A stretch of DNA of 64,000 nucleotides. Origin: Oceanobacillus zhaokaii (GTDB taxonomy: Bacteria > Bacillota > Bacilli > Bacillales > Amphibacillaceae). Each line of letters starts with the position of its first letter. The stretch's first letter is position 1. Positions 42,483 to 51,879 of this stretch are shown here, piece by piece. The notes beneath the pieces were generated by a model. That model saw nothing but the letters and a program-made list of their open reading frames with translations. It did no database searches and had not been told where the DNA came from. The DNA lies in the NCBI RefSeq assembly GCF_003352005.1, contig NZ_CP024848.1:1187001-1251000 (forward strand), written 5' to 3'. The position numbers and the translations under genes are program-made.

Positions 42483-43430
42483 ATGGGATTCATTGATAAG
42501 CTCAAAAAGGGAAATACATCGTCAGGGGTTGCAGCATTAGGGAATATCTTTCTTGCTGGAATTAAAGGAGTTGCGGCCAGTTTAAGTGGGAATGGAACCA
42601 TGTTTGCTTCGGCAATGCATTCTCTAGCAGATTCCATTAATCAGGGATTTGTATATTTTGGAAGTGTGTTAGCGGAATTTCCAGCTTCCAAACGCTTTCC
42701 TACTGGCTTTGGTCGAGTCATCAATATCTTTTGTATGATTGCGGTCTTAGTCGTGACCATTATGGCATATGAAACGATTAAAGAAGGCTGGCATTTATTT
42801 CAGCATCCAGAACAAACTTCAGGGTTTACCCTTAATATCATTATTCTAGTAGCAGCGTTTTTAGTAGACGGTTTTATTCTGTTTAAGGCAATGAAGGAAA
42901 TTGCACATGAAACAGGTGGGGGAGATGGTGGAATCTTTAGTACAGCATTTAAAAATGTTGGGAAGGCTTCCCCAGCAACACGTTTAGTATTCTATGAGGA
43001 TTTAGTTGCGACATCTGGCGCTGTTTTAGCAATCATAGGTATCGTACTGGCACAAACTTTCGGTATTCTTCAAGCAGATGGGATTGTTTCTATTATCATA
43101 GGGTTATTGATGTTATTCGTTGCCTTTCGAGTAGGCTATGATAATATGGTCGGTTTAATTGGGGTGGCAGCTCCGAAAGATGTAGAAGATAAGATTACGA
43201 GCTTATTGCTTGCGGATGAAGCGGTAGTTGATATTTATCGAATTAGAATCATACAAGAAGGACGATTATTCCATGTCGAAGGAACAGTTGAGCTGAAGAA
43301 AGGATTAACTCTTGCAGATGCCGACGATATAAAATTTAGACTAAAGGATATGTTACTTCGGCAGTCAGAAGTGGCAGATGCGCTGATTGGAATTATTGAA
43401 GATGATGATAAACTGAGTTGGAAACCGTAA
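42483..43430 (+). CDS. Cation diffusion facilitator (CDF) family transporter
   Basis: This is a 315-residue protein with six membrane segments and a C-terminal cytoplasmic domain. The metal site in segment 2 is HSLADSINQ, and segment 5 has YEDLVATSGAVLAI, with E/D in place of the usual HxxxD. The C-terminal part (about 225-315, ending DDKLSWKP) has the CDF ferredoxin-like fold. CDF proteins export Zn, Mn, Co or Fe. The variant second site makes the metal uncertain. It lies 58 bases after the YczE-like gene and may be cotranscribed with it. Confidence 0.85.
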   Translation: MGFIDKLKKGNTSSGVAALGNIFLAGIKGVAASLSGNGTMFASAMHSLADSINQGFVYFGSVLAEFPASKRFPTGFGRVINIFCMIAVLVVTIMAYETIKEGWHLFQHPEQTSGFTLNIIILVAAFLVDGFILFKAMKEIAHETGGGDGGIFSTAFKNVGKASPATRLVFYEDLVATSGAVLAIIGIVLAQTFGILQADGIVSIIIGLLMLFVAFRVGYDNMVGLIGVAAPKDVEDKITSLLLADEAVVDIYRIRIIQEGRLFHVEGTVELKKGLTLADADDIKFRLKDMLLRQSEVADALIGIIEDDDKLSWKP

Positions 43431-43462
43431 AAATAGACAATCTTGTATTGTCTATTTTTTTG
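43430..43462 (+). terminator. Terminator after the CDF gene
   Basis: AAAATAGACAAT pairs with ATTGTCTATTTT, followed by TTTTG. It starts at the last base of the stop codon. Confidence 0.85.
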
Positions 43463-43625
43463 TCTTAAATATAAAATTGCATCAATTAACTTTAATGATA
43501 ATTATATTTCTGCTTAGAATAAAATTGAATTATCATTACTTAAAGTACTTTGAAAATGCTATTTTGATTTCTGCAATCCTTTTTAATCCATGCTAAAATG
43601 ATGGCAATTAGGAGGGGATGAAGGG

Positions 43626-44300
43626 ATGGCTACGAAAGCAACAAACATTGTTTTTTTTCCTGACAAGGTTCAGGAGGATTTATTTGATATTTTAGATGAT
43701 GTTTTTTATTACTCGATTAATTGTTTTAAAGAGAAGATTAATACTATTATTGATGAGTTACTTTCTGGTATGAAAATTTCTAACGAATTAGAGGAGAAAA
43801 TTTTCTCACAACTGATTTATTGGTCAACATATTGTCTGCCGATTGGGACAAAGAAGGAAACAATATATGAACATTATTTACAAGAAAATAGTGATAGAAT
43901 CGAGGACAAAACCTTAAAGGTCCGTGAAGTACTTTCTAGTTGGCTTCAGCTTAATCCGAGTTTTTATTACGTTGAAAGGGATGACAGTTTAAGTGGAAGA
44001 TTATTTGTTTTACGTGAGGTATTCAGTGAGCAATCGAAAATAGTTTGTATCTATAATCGAAAGTTTCAAGCACCTAAGCGTGGAGAGTTAATTTCAGGTC
44101 TGTTAATGCCAATGGGAGATGATACGTATACAACATTGGGCGGACTTATTCATTTGCAGGGAAACAATTTAGAACAAGTAGCTAATGAAATGATTGCATA
44201 TGCTATCAAACATCGTTTAGGTACGAGCCTGGATAATAGGAGAATGCTTTATCCAGTGTTGCTGCTTATTGCGCTAAAGCAACTGGCGAGTGGTAAATAA
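43626..44300 (+). CDS. Hypothetical protein of 224 residues
   Basis: No family was recognised. The N-terminal 80 residues are helical and acidic (FPDKVQEDLFDILDDVFYYS, ISNELEEKIFSQLIYW). The middle has RLFVLREVFSEQSKIVCIYN, and a strand-rich part RGELISGLLMPMGDDTYTTL follows. It has no membrane segment or signal, so it is probably cytoplasmic. An excellent AGGAGGGG site precedes the ATG, which makes it a real gene. A 46-residue frame begins one base after its stop and looks cotranslated. Confidence 0.7.
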   Translation: MATKATNIVFFPDKVQEDLFDILDDVFYYSINCFKEKINTIIDELLSGMKISNELEEKIFSQLIYWSTYCLPIGTKKETIYEHYLQENSDRIEDKTLKVREVLSSWLQLNPSFYYVERDDSLSGRLFVLREVFSEQSKIVCIYNRKFQAPKRGELISGLLMPMGDDTYTTLGGLIHLQGNNLEQVANEMIAYAIKHRLGTSLDNRRMLYPVLLLIALKQLASGK

Positions 44301-44301
44301 A

Positions 44302-44442
44302 ATGGTGATGAAGCTAGAGAAAGAAGAGCAGCTTTTAGATTTGATTGAGCGATTAACGGTTAGAACAATAAAGATTATATTTGTGGAAGAGTTTGATAAC
44401 GATAGGCTTATTCTATTAAGAAGTTTAGGCAGGAGAAAGTAA
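44302..44442 (+). CDS. Hypothetical 46-residue protein coupled to the preceding gene
   Basis: The ATG lies one base after the TAA of the preceding gene (TAAAATGG). The frame reads MVMKLEKEEQLLDLIERLTV, then RTIKIIFVEEFDNDRLILLR and a basic end. Charge pattern and codon use look coding, but no ribosome site of its own is obvious, which fits translational coupling. No function is known. Confidence 0.45.
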   Translation: MVMKLEKEEQLLDLIERLTVRTIKIIFVEEFDNDRLILLRSLGRRK

Positions 44443-44689
44443 TTTAAAAATATTATAAATCTGCTACTGACAGTATGAAGCTATTTGCTGAGATTTGCGA
44501 ATTGGAAACACGTAAAAAAATAATAAACGTTGATAACCATAATAAATCGATGAATTTGAGATTAGCCAAACAATGTTTCGTCCTGCTGTTTTGCTTAATC
44601 AATCAATGTGTGATAAAATGCTGTAGTTATTATCGGTTTAAGCAGTGAGAATGCTTAAAAACAGTAAACTATAGAAGGGGAAAAAACAC

Positions 44690-46147
44690 TTGAGAGTAGA
44701 ACAATTAAAGCAGGAATGGTTTGGAAACGTGAAAGGTGATATTTTAGCTGGAATGGTAGTAGCTTTAGCACTAATTCCAGAAGCTATCGCCTTTTCAATT
44801 ATAGCTGGAGTAGATCCAATGGTAGGATTGTATGCCTCATTTTGTATCGCCATTGTGATTGCCTTTGTTGGTGGACGACCTGGTATGATTTCTGCAGCAA
44901 CTGGTGCAATGGCAATGTTAATGGTAAATTTAGTAGCATTACACGGTCTTGAGTATTTATTTGCAGCGACAATTCTTACAGGATTGATTCAGATTCTTAT
45001 TGGTATTTTTAAATTAGCGAAATATATTAAATTTGTTCCACGTTCGGTAATGATTGGTTTTGTGAATGCATTGGCAGTTGTTATTTTTACTGCACAATTA
45101 CAGCATTTTGTCGGAGAATCCTGGGTAATGTATGCACTTGTAGGGTTGACCTTAGTAATTATTTATCTTTTTCCGCGGATTACAAAGGCTGTTCCTTCAA
45201 CATTAGTTGCGATTATCATTATAACGGCTATCGTTATTTTCGGAGATATTGGCGTCCGTAATGTTGGGGATATGGGAGATTTATCGAAGCAATTACCTGT
45301 GTTTCTTTTCCCTCAGATCCCATTCTCATTGGAGACATTAATGATTATTCTACCTTATTCTTTATCATTAGCGATTGTCGGTTTACTTGAGTCATTATTA
45401 ACTGCTAATATAATCGACGATATGACAGATACAGAAAGTAATAAAAATAGAGAAGCAAGTGGACAAGGGATTGCGAACATTGTTGCAGGACTATTCGGTG
45501 GAATGGCTGGATGTGCGATGATTGGCCAGTCCGTTATTAATGTAAAGTCTGGTGGAAGGGGCAGATTATCAACCTTTGTTGCTGGTGCATTTTTAATGTT
45601 CCTGATTGTTGTGCTAGGTGATTTCGTTGTCCAAATACCGATGGCCGCATTAGTAGGCGTGATGATTATGGTTTCGATTAGTACATTTGATTGGGCGTCA
45701 GTTAAAAATATTTTAAATGTACCAAGAACAGATGCAGTCGTCATGATTATTACTGTAGCTATCGTTCTAGCAACCAATAATCTTTCTTTAGGGGTTCTAG
45801 CCGGAGTCTTACTGAGTGCCATCTTCTTCGCAGTGAAAATCTCGAAAGTAAAGGTGAAAGATACGCTGGATATGAAGGCTGGAAGACGAGTGTATTACGT
45901 GGAGGGTCAACTATTCTTCGCTTCAGTCAGCGACTTTGTAGATAAATTCAACTTTAACGATAGTGTCAAACAGGTCGAGATAGACTTAACACATGCACAT
46001 TTATGGGATGGCTCTGCAACTGGTGCATTGGATAAAATTGAATTGAAATTTTTGCAAAACGATATCAAGGTTCGATTTATCGGCTTGAACGAGGAAAGTC
46101 AACAGTTGAAAAATCGGATTAGTGGTGTTACTAAGGGAATGAATTAA
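44690..46147 (+). CDS. SulP family anion transporter
   Basis: The 485-residue protein has about 12 membrane segments and a C-terminal STAS domain from about residue 390. SulP features are [54 protein letters not shown] and [20 protein letters not shown]. SulP members carry sulfate, bicarbonate or other anions, often with sodium or protons. The start is TTG after GAAGGGG. It is a single gene ending at a terminator shared with the convergent oxidoreductase gene. Confidence 0.92.
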   Translation: MRVEQLKQEWFGNVKGDILAGMVVALALIPEAIAFSIIAGVDPMVGLYASFCIAIVIAFVGGRPGMISAATGAMAMLMVNLVALHGLEYLFAATILTGLIQILIGIFKLAKYIKFVPRSVMIGFVNALAVVIFTAQLQHFVGESWVMYALVGLTLVIIYLFPRITKAVPSTLVAIIIITAIVIFGDIGVRNVGDMGDLSKQLPVFLFPQIPFSLETLMIILPYSLSLAIVGLLESLLTANIIDDMTDTESNKNREASGQGIANIVAGLFGGMAGCAMIGQSVINVKSGGRGRLSTFVAGAFLMFLIVVLGDFVVQIPMAALVGVMIMVSISTFDWASVKNILNVPRTDAVVMIITVAIVLATNNLSLGVLAGVLLSAIFFAVKISKVKVKDTLDMKAGRRVYYVEGQLFFASVSDFVDKFNFNDSVKQVEIDLTHAHLWDGSATGALDKIELKFLQNDIKVRFIGLNEESQQLKNRISGVTKGMN

Positions 46148-46220
46148 AGGAAGAGAACGGCGTTTAAGACAACTCTTAATCGAGCGATAGCCTCAACCTC
46201 TAAAAATACACAGAAACCAA

Positions 46221-46260
46221 ATAGGCATTACCTGGGTAAACCCCAGGTAATGCCTATTTA
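46221..46260. terminator. Bidirectional terminator between SulP and DAO genes
   Basis: AATAGGCATTACCTGGG pairs with CCCAGGTAATGCCTATT with a tiny loop, one of the most stable hairpins in the window. Its right end overlaps the last codons of the oxidoreductase gene. Confidence 0.85.
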
Positions 46261-47369
46261 ATTGCCCCTGCAACATCATAATCAGACAAGTCAATTTCAA
46301 GCTCGCTGCCAAGTGCAAGATTTGCTAGCTGCTTACCAATAAAGGGTCCCATCGTAAGTCCTGATGATCCTAGCCCATTGGCGAGATATAAGCCTTCGTA
46401 ACCTGGCAGTGCACCGATTACTGGCAGAAATCCGGGAGTAAATGGGCGAAAACCAACTCTTGTCTCAAGAATGGCAGCATTACTCAAACCAGGCGCGATT
46501 TCCATTGCTTGGCTGACGATTTCGTGGGTACCTCCAACAGTCACACGATGATCAAAACCCGTGTCATTTTCATGTGTCGTGCCAATGATGATTCTGTCAT
46601 TAAATGCGAGCATATACTGGCTTGATGGTGGCATTACAACGGGCCAGTTAGACGTGTCTATATCAGGAAGCTGTACGTGCATAATTTGAGCTTTCTGTGG
46701 AGTAACATCAAACTTAATATCGAGCGGCTCAAACAGTTCGTTCATCCAAGCACCAGTTGCAGCGATAACAGTATCTGCCTTTATGATTGAATCATTAACA
46801 GAAACACCAATTATCTTGTGGCCATCTTTAACCAAATGGGCATCACCTGTAAAAGTACTTGCACCATGCTTTGAGGCAGCACGAAGTAAAGAGTCTCTTA
46901 ATTTCCTGCCATCGACACGTGCAGCTCCACTAATATGAACAGAGCGATATGTATCGGATAGAATAGGGAACAGGCTTCTTGTTTGTTCCTCATCAAGCAT
47001 CGTCACTTCCCCAATTTCAGGTGCTTCTTCCCGGCGTTTTAATGCACGATCCCGCATTGCGACTAGTTTCTTTTCATCGGTATGTAAACTAATGGCACCA
47101 ACCCGTGAGTAACCAGTATCAGCCTCGCCATCTTTTGCCAGCTGATCAATTAAATCAGGGTATACGCGTGCTCCATTCTTGGCTAAATGATACCATGCTT
47201 TATTACGTCGTTGCGAAATCCATGGGCAGACGATGCCAGCAGCAGCATCTGTTGCCTGCCCCTTTTGCATTCTATCAATAATAACGACATCGGCACCTTG
47301 CTTTGCTAAATAATATGCAGTACTGGCGCCTAGTATCCCGCTACCAATGATAATGATTTTCTTGCGCAT
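46254..47369 (-). CDS. FAD-dependent oxidoreductase, DAO family
   Basis: The 371-residue protein is a D-amino-acid-oxidase or glycine-oxidase-like flavoenzyme. The FAD-binding motif is IIIGSGILGASTAYYLAKQG at the N-terminus. Further landmarks are AAGIVCPWISQRRNKAWYHL, ADTVIAATGAWMNELF and the C-terminal PGYEGLYLANGLGSSGLTMG. The substrate is an amine or amino acid that cannot be named from sequence. A DinB gene lies one base upstream on the same strand, with overlapping signals, so the two form an operon. Confidence 0.88.
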   Translation of the reverse strand: MRKKIIIIGSGILGASTAYYLAKQGADVVIIDRMQKGQATDAAAGIVCPWISQRRNKAWYHLAKNGARVYPDLIDQLAKDGEADTGYSRVGAISLHTDEKKLVAMRDRALKRREEAPEIGEVTMLDEEQTRSLFPILSDTYRSVHISGAARVDGRKLRDSLLRAASKHGASTFTGDAHLVKDGHKIIGVSVNDSIIKADTVIAATGAWMNELFEPLDIKFDVTPQKAQIMHVQLPDIDTSNWPVVMPPSSQYMLAFNDRIIIGTTHENDTGFDHRVTVGGTHEIVSQAMEIAPGLSNAAILETRVGFRPFTPGFLPVIGALPGYEGLYLANGLGSSGLTMGPFIGKQLANLALGSELEIDLSDYDVAGAIK

Positions 47370-47370
47370 T

Positions 47371-47826
47371 TTACTCTGCTTCCACGACTTGTCTCATTGC
47401 TTTTATTTTTCCAGCGTGCTCTGCTTCATGAAATCCGAGCATTATTAGCAAATCTTCGTATGTTTCGATATGACCAAATGGTGCTTTGAAAGGTACATTT
47501 GTCTTCCAGAATAAGTCATCAAACTGATTGACTCTCTCTTGCTGGTCTAATAGATATGTCGTTAGCTCTTCTAATGTTGGAGGTGTCGTAGTCCAATCTG
47601 CTGGCTTCGTTCCAGAACTAAATAATTCCGCATATTCTTTAGGGAAATGCTCCGATTTTTTCGGATACATAAATAATAGCTTTTCAGTAACAACTAGAAC
47701 ATGGCCTAGATGCCAGCGAATCGTATTATTAAAATATTTTGCCTGAATATCAGCTGTATTTTCATCCAAGTCCTGGATAAACGTGATTAATGATGTTCTT
47801 GTTAAATTAAATTGTTTTCTTGACAT
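47371..47826 (-). CDS. DinB family protein
   Basis: The 151-residue four-helix protein has the DinB metal histidines: RWHLGHVLVV near residue 40 and FHEAEHAGKI near residue 135. DinB/YfiT-type proteins are often thiol- or metal-dependent transferases, or of unknown role. The ATG is preceded by AGGAGG. Its stop lies one base before the ATG of the FAD oxidoreductase gene, so translation is coupled. Confidence 0.85.
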   Translation of the reverse strand: MSRKQFNLTRTSLITFIQDLDENTADIQAKYFNNTIRWHLGHVLVVTEKLLFMYPKKSEHFPKEYAELFSSGTKPADWTTTPPTLEELTTYLLDQQERVNQFDDLFWKTNVPFKAPFGHIETYEDLLIMLGFHEAEHAGKIKAMRQVVEAE

Positions 47827-47953
47827 TATGATTCCTCCTTGTAGTTCAAATTAAAGTATAGATTATTTTGTTAGACATTGAAAGTAATTGTATGATTATA
47901 GAGGAAAATGGCGTATTCATGCAGAATTAATTATTGGACAGGGGGAAGTACAG

Positions 47954-48511
47954 ATGAAACAGAAAAATATCATTGGCAGGATATTGTTTTATTTAGGGAT
48001 TGTAGTAATTATTATTGGTATTGTTCATTCGATTGTTAATTCATACCAGTTAGATTATGAAATGGGTGGCTATGGCGGCGAAGAGTATAAATTTTTCTGG
48101 AGCACGTTTTTATATTTATTTCCATCAGCATTTCTTAATGGATTGATATTGATCGGGCTGTCAGAGGCCATTCGTTTATTAGACTCAATCAATCGCAAGG
48201 AGCCGCCAACGATTATTACGGCAGGCGAGCAAGTGAAAAATAATGAAGGTATTCAGGTGGTCAGCAATGATAAACCAGAGGTATGGGAAATAAGTGAAGC
48301 AGAAGAAGAAAAGATTTATGAGTTATATGCAGATAAGGCTATTTTGGAAATCACACCATATATCACAAAGGGGTATTGTATCGTAAAATTGCAGGATTAT
48401 GATGGGCCACTAAAACCGTTCGTGAAAGTACTTGATCTAAATGGCATAAACCCAGAGGAAGTACAAAACTTAGATAGAAGAAAAGAAATAATCCAATGGT
48501 ACAATAACTAG
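47954..48511 (+). CDS. Two-segment membrane protein, unknown function
   Basis: The protein of about 185 residues has two membrane segments (RILFYLGIVVIIIGIVHSIV and FLYLFPSAFLNGLILIGLSE) near the N-terminus. A soluble acidic C-terminal half follows, with EISEAEEEKIYELYADKAIL. The chosen ATG lies 8 bases after GGGGGAAG; an earlier frame opening lacks a site. No family was recognised with confidence. It is 100 bases upstream of ppaC. Confidence 0.65.
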   Translation: MKQKNIIGRILFYLGIVVIIIGIVHSIVNSYQLDYEMGGYGGEEYKFFWSTFLYLFPSAFLNGLILIGLSEAIRLLDSINRKEPPTIITAGEQVKNNEGIQVVSNDKPEVWEISEAEEEKIYELYADKAILEITPYITKGYCIVKLQDYDGPLKPFVKVLDLNGINPEEVQNLDRRKEIIQWYNN

Positions 48512-48612
48512 TGCTAATACACAGGTAAAAGTTATGTAAAATATTACTCTTTTTGGTCGAAAGTATGATAATCTTATATAGTGAAATGCTATACATAGAA
48601 GGAGAAATGGAC

Positions 48613-49542
48613 ATGTCAAAAACATTAATCTTCGGGCATAAGAGCCCTGATACAGATACAATCTGTTCTGCGCTTGCATACGCTGATTTGAAAAATAAAC
48701 TTGGTGAAACGGCAGAGCCTGCTAGACTGGGATCTGTGAATAAAGAGACACAATTCGCATTGGATTATTTCGGTGTCGAAGCTCCACAATTAATTGAAAA
48801 AGTAGATTCGGATGTGGAAGCAGTAATATTAGTCGATCACAATGAATTCCAGCAAAGTGTTGATAATATCAAAGATGTTCGAATCGCTGAAGTAATTGAT
48901 CATCACCGCATTGCTAATTTTGAAACGAAGGATCCAATCTATTTCCGAGCTGAACCAGTTGGTTGCACTGCAACAATCTTAAATAAAATGTTCAAAGAAA
49001 AAGGTATTGAAGTAACAAAAGAAGTAGCGGGATTATTAGTTTCTGCGATTATTTCTGATTCTTTACTATTGAAATCACCAACATGCACGAAAGAAGATGT
49101 TGATGCAGCACATGAGTTGGCTGCAATTGCTGGTATTGAACTTGAAACATATGGCTTAAAAATGCTGGAAGCTGGAGCAGATTTAAGCGATAAAACAGCT
49201 GCAGACATTATTTCCTTAGATTCCAAAGTATTTGCTATGGGTGACGCAAAGGTTGAAATTGCTCAAGTAAATGCAGTAGATGTTGCAAAGGTTTATGAAG
49301 ATCAAGCTGAATTGGAAGCGGAAATCGTCAAAGTAATTAAGGAAAAAGATCTTGATTTATTCTTACTAGCAGTAACAGATATTATCAACAACGACTCTGA
49401 AGCATTAGCATTAGGAAAAGGTCAAGATAAAGTTGAACAAGCATTTAATGTAACACTTGTAAATAACCGAGCATTGCTTAAAGGCGTTGTGTCACGTAAG
49501 AAACAAATTGTAACAGTATTGACGAGTGAGTTTACGAAATAA
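48613..49542 (+). CDS. ppaC: Manganese-dependent inorganic pyrophosphatase (family II)
   Basis: PpaC hydrolyses pyrophosphate to phosphate in the cytoplasm. At 309 residues it has exactly the length of the B. subtilis enzyme. The metal motifs are [10 protein letters not shown] near the N-terminus, LVDHNE and VIDHHRI of the DHH domain, and the C-terminal substrate motif SRKKQ. The ATG follows GAAGGAG. It is a single gene with its own terminator. Confidence 0.96.
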   Translation: MSKTLIFGHKSPDTDTICSALAYADLKNKLGETAEPARLGSVNKETQFALDYFGVEAPQLIEKVDSDVEAVILVDHNEFQQSVDNIKDVRIAEVIDHHRIANFETKDPIYFRAEPVGCTATILNKMFKEKGIEVTKEVAGLLVSAIISDSLLLKSPTCTKEDVDAAHELAAIAGIELETYGLKMLEAGADLSDKTAADIISLDSKVFAMGDAKVEIAQVNAVDVAKVYEDQAELEAEIVKVIKEKDLDLFLLAVTDIINNDSEALALGKGQDKVEQAFNVTLVNNRALLKGVVSRKKQIVTVLTSEFTK

Positions 49543-49554
49543 GTAATCAGAGAT

Positions 49555-49593
49555 AAGGTCGAGGAGAGTTATAAGTCCTCGACCTTTTATTTT
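49555..49593 (+). terminator. Terminator after ppaC
   Basis: AAGGTCGAGGA pairs with TCCTCGACCTT, followed by TTATTTT. Confidence 0.85.
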
Positions 49594-49665
49594 GAAATCC
49601 TTTTATCTACGGGAAGCACCTGAATATCAGCAGTTGCATCTATCATAATGAGAAAATAAGGCAAA

Positions 49666-49699
49666 TAAAAAAGACTTCTCGTATGAGAAGTCTTTTTCT
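49666..49699 (-). terminator. Terminator after the cold-shock gene
   Basis: AGACTTCTC pairs with GAGAAGTCT around a four-base loop. On the minus strand TTTTTTATTT follows. Confidence 0.85.
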
Positions 49700-49709
49700 A
49701 TTAAAGAGC

Positions 49710-49910
49710 TTACGCTTTAACAACGTTAGCTGCTTGTGGTCCACGGTTACCTTCTTCGATATCGAAAGTTACTTCTTGACCTTCGTCTAAAGATTTGAAA
49801 CCTTCACCTTGGATTGCAGAGAAATGTACGAATACGTCGTCTCCACCTTCAACTTCGATGAAACCGAAACCTTTATCTGCGTTAAACCATTTTACTGTAC
49901 CTTTGCTCAT
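49710..49910 (-). CDS. Cold-shock protein (CspA/CspB family)
   Basis: This is a 66-residue single-stranded nucleic-acid-binding protein. RNP1 (KGFGFIEV) and RNP2 (VFVHFSAI) are intact, and the ending [10 protein letters not shown] is typical of Bacillus Csp proteins. It works as an RNA chaperone and antiterminator. The chosen ATG has GGAGG 8 bases upstream; an in-frame start five codons earlier would include that site. About 200 bases of AT-rich leader precede it, consistent with a long cold-shock 5' leader, though no cold-shock box was confirmed. Confidence 0.96.
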   Translation of the reverse strand: MSKGTVKWFNADKGFGFIEVEGGDDVFVHFSAIQGEGFKSLDEGQEVTFDIEEGNRGPQAANVVKA

Positions 49911-50281
49911 TAAAAAAACCTCCATGTGCTGTTTGCACGTTTATTACTATTTTTGTTCAAGATAATAATCAAGAATAATCACTTAAAAGTCAAAACTTAT
50001 ATCTTGTATCGCTCACGAACAACAATAATTATTCTTAGTATAGCACCAAAGTTTAAGAAAGTATACCTTTTTAGCCAAAAAAAAATAAATAGAACTTTCT
50101 TCCTAAATACAGTGAAGCAAGCGACAGTTTAATTATAACAGATAAAATAAATTAGACACTTGACGTTAGATTCATTAATACAAAATATAGCCTAAATCAA
50201 TTATATCAACGGTTTAAGAGATGTTGCATAATTATCGAGTAGTGATGAAAACTAAGCTTGTAATGAAGGGAGGAATATTTG

Positions 50282-50434
50282 ATGGCTGGGAAACCTAAAG
50301 GTCCAAAACAACAAGAACGTGCAAATTTACCTCAAAGTCCTGTGCAACCGTATGGCGAACCTTTAAGTGGGTCGAAAAAAGTGAAGAATGCAAATCATTC
50401 GAAGCAAAACACAAATAAGAGTCATGGATTGTAG
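50282..50434 (+). CDS. sspP: Small acid-soluble spore protein SspP
   Basis: The 50-residue protein starts MAGKPKGPKQQERANLPQSP. It has the SspP core PYGEPLSGSKKVKNANHSKQ, with a final NKSHGL. In B. subtilis SspP is a minor small acid-soluble spore protein made in the forespore late in sporulation. GGAGG precedes the ATG. Sigma-G control is expected from the family, but no promoter was confirmed. It is followed by a weak terminator. Confidence 0.88.
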   Translation: MAGKPKGPKQQERANLPQSPVQPYGEPLSGSKKVKNANHSKQNTNKSHGL

Positions 50435-50460
50435 AATGTATTTAAAATAAATAGTTGTGG

Positions 50461-50500
50461 TAGGAGCAAATCGATAAAGATATTGCTCCTTGTTATTTTA
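50461..50500 (+). terminator. Likely terminator after sspP
   Basis: GGAGCAA pairs with TTGCTCC across a loop of 13 bases, followed by TTGTTATTTT. Confidence 0.55.
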
Positions 50501-50583
50501 TTTCAGTAAATCCCCCTCATATCTACTGCGTTTGTCGTATAATTATTCGGGTATTATATTTAGAGAAAGAGGGATATAAGAAC

Positions 50584-50973
50584 ATGTGGCAAGAGTTTAA
50601 AGAATTTGCGTTTAAAGGGAATGTAATCGATTTGGCGATTGGGGTAGTAATTGGTGCTGCCTTCGGTGGAATCGTCACATCATTTGTTGAAAATATTATC
50701 ACACCATTAATCGGAATGTTGATGGGTGGAATTGACTTTACAGGACTTAAAATTACAATTGATGATGCAGAGGTATTATATGGTAATTTTATTCAATCAT
50801 TTGTGGACTTTCTAATTGTTGCCTTTGCAATTTTCCTAGCGATACGGTTTATAAGTAAATTTAAACACAAAGAAGAGGTAGAAGAGGAAGAAGAAGAAAT
50901 CGATGCACAAGCACAACTTCTAACTGAGATTAGAGATTTATTAAAGGAACAGAATCAAAAAAATATAGGATGA
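50584..50973 (+). CDS. mscL: Large-conductance mechanosensitive channel MscL
   Basis: MscL opens under membrane tension to release solutes on hypo-osmotic shock. The 129-residue protein has the pentamer pore helix [20 protein letters not shown] near the N-terminus, the loop [20 protein letters not shown], the second segment [16 protein letters not shown] and a charged C-terminal helix with [10 protein letters not shown]. The length is normal. It is a single gene ending at a terminator shared with yidC. Confidence 0.95.
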   Translation: MWQEFKEFAFKGNVIDLAIGVVIGAAFGGIVTSFVENIITPLIGMLMGGIDFTGLKITIDDAEVLYGNFIQSFVDFLIVAFAIFLAIRFISKFKHKEEVEEEEEEIDAQAQLLTEIRDLLKEQNQKNIG

Positions 50974-50979
50974 TTATAT

Positions 50980-51016
50980 AAAAACACTTCCAAAGTTGAT
51001 TTTGGAAGTGTTTTTT
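50980..51016. terminator. Bidirectional terminator between mscL and yidC
   Basis: AAAACACTTCCAAA pairs with TTTGGAAGTGTTTT, followed by TT. Flanking A and T runs serve both strands. Confidence 0.85.
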
Positions 51017-51081
51017 AGTTTGGAGTTTGAGTGGAACCCCAACTTATGGATGTCCAGAGGTTTACCCTCCATAAATTCATA

Positions 51082-51879
51082 TTATTTTCCTTGGACAGGT
51101 GCATACAACTTCTGTGCGATTAGCGTTTGGACGATCATGAAGATTCCGCCGACAGCCCAATATAAAGGTAATGCAGCTGGCGCGTTAAGCGATATGAAAC
51201 CAATCATAATTGGAGAAATTAATCCCATAATTGCCATTTGCTTGCGCATTTGTGGTTCCATGCTTTTTTGTGAGACCTTAAATTGCAGATAATAAACGAT
51301 TACAGCGATGATAGTTATAAGAATATCCGTTTGCCCTAAATTGAACCATAAGAAAGAATGGGTTGCAATTTCAGGTGTTCTGCGAATCGCATAGTAAAAT
51401 GCGATTAATATTGGAAATTGAATGAGCATTGGTAAACATCCGGTAAGAGAAGCAAGTGGATTCATATTGTGCTTCTGATAAATTTTCATCATTTCTTGCT
51501 GCATTTCCGATCTTGATGCAGTGTCTTTTTTATTTTCATATTTCTTTTGAAGTGCATCTATTTCAGGTTTGATGACACTCATTCTTTCACGCATTTGCAT
51601 GCTGCTCTTCGTTTGTTTTAATAAAAATGGCATTAATGCCAAGCGGATAATTAACGTAATTATAATAATAGATAATCCATAATTATCGTTGAATATTCCA
51701 GCAATACCTTTTATTAATCGTGAAAATGTATAGACGAAGTAATGATCAAACCAGCCAGCTGAGTTTGCATCAATCGGTTCATTTATTGCGCCTTGACAAC
51801 CTGCTAAAAATACAACGAACAGAAGCAGGAAGCTAATTTTATATTTTTTAAAGAACGTGAATACAGACCTTTTTTCCAT
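51082..51879 (-). CDS. Membrane protein insertase YidC/OxaA2-type (YidC2)
   Basis: This is a 265-residue insertase of the YidC/Oxa1 family. It has a lipoprotein signal with LAGC at Cys28 and five membrane segments in total. Typical stretches are NYGLSIIIITLIIRLALMPF (with the conserved arginine), MQQEMMKIYQKHNMNPLASL, GCLPMLIQFPILIAFYYAIR and LPLYWAVGGIFMIVQTLI. The protein inserts and folds membrane proteins with or without SecYEG. Its Shine-Dalgarno sequence is inside a hairpin, and an upstream open frame resembling MifM overlaps its start, so it is most likely the inducible YidC2 (YqjG) type. Confidence 0.93.
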   Translation of the reverse strand: MEKRSVFTFFKKYKISFLLLFVVFLAGCQGAINEPIDANSAGWFDHYFVYTFSRLIKGIAGIFNDNYGLSIIIITLIIRLALMPFLLKQTKSSMQMRERMSVIKPEIDALQKKYENKKDTASRSEMQQEMMKIYQKHNMNPLASLTGCLPMLIQFPILIAFYYAIRRTPEIATHSFLWFNLGQTDILITIIAVIVYYLQFKVSQKSMEPQMRKQMAIMGLISPIMIGFISLNAPAALPLYWAVGGIFMIVQTLIAQKLYAPVQGK

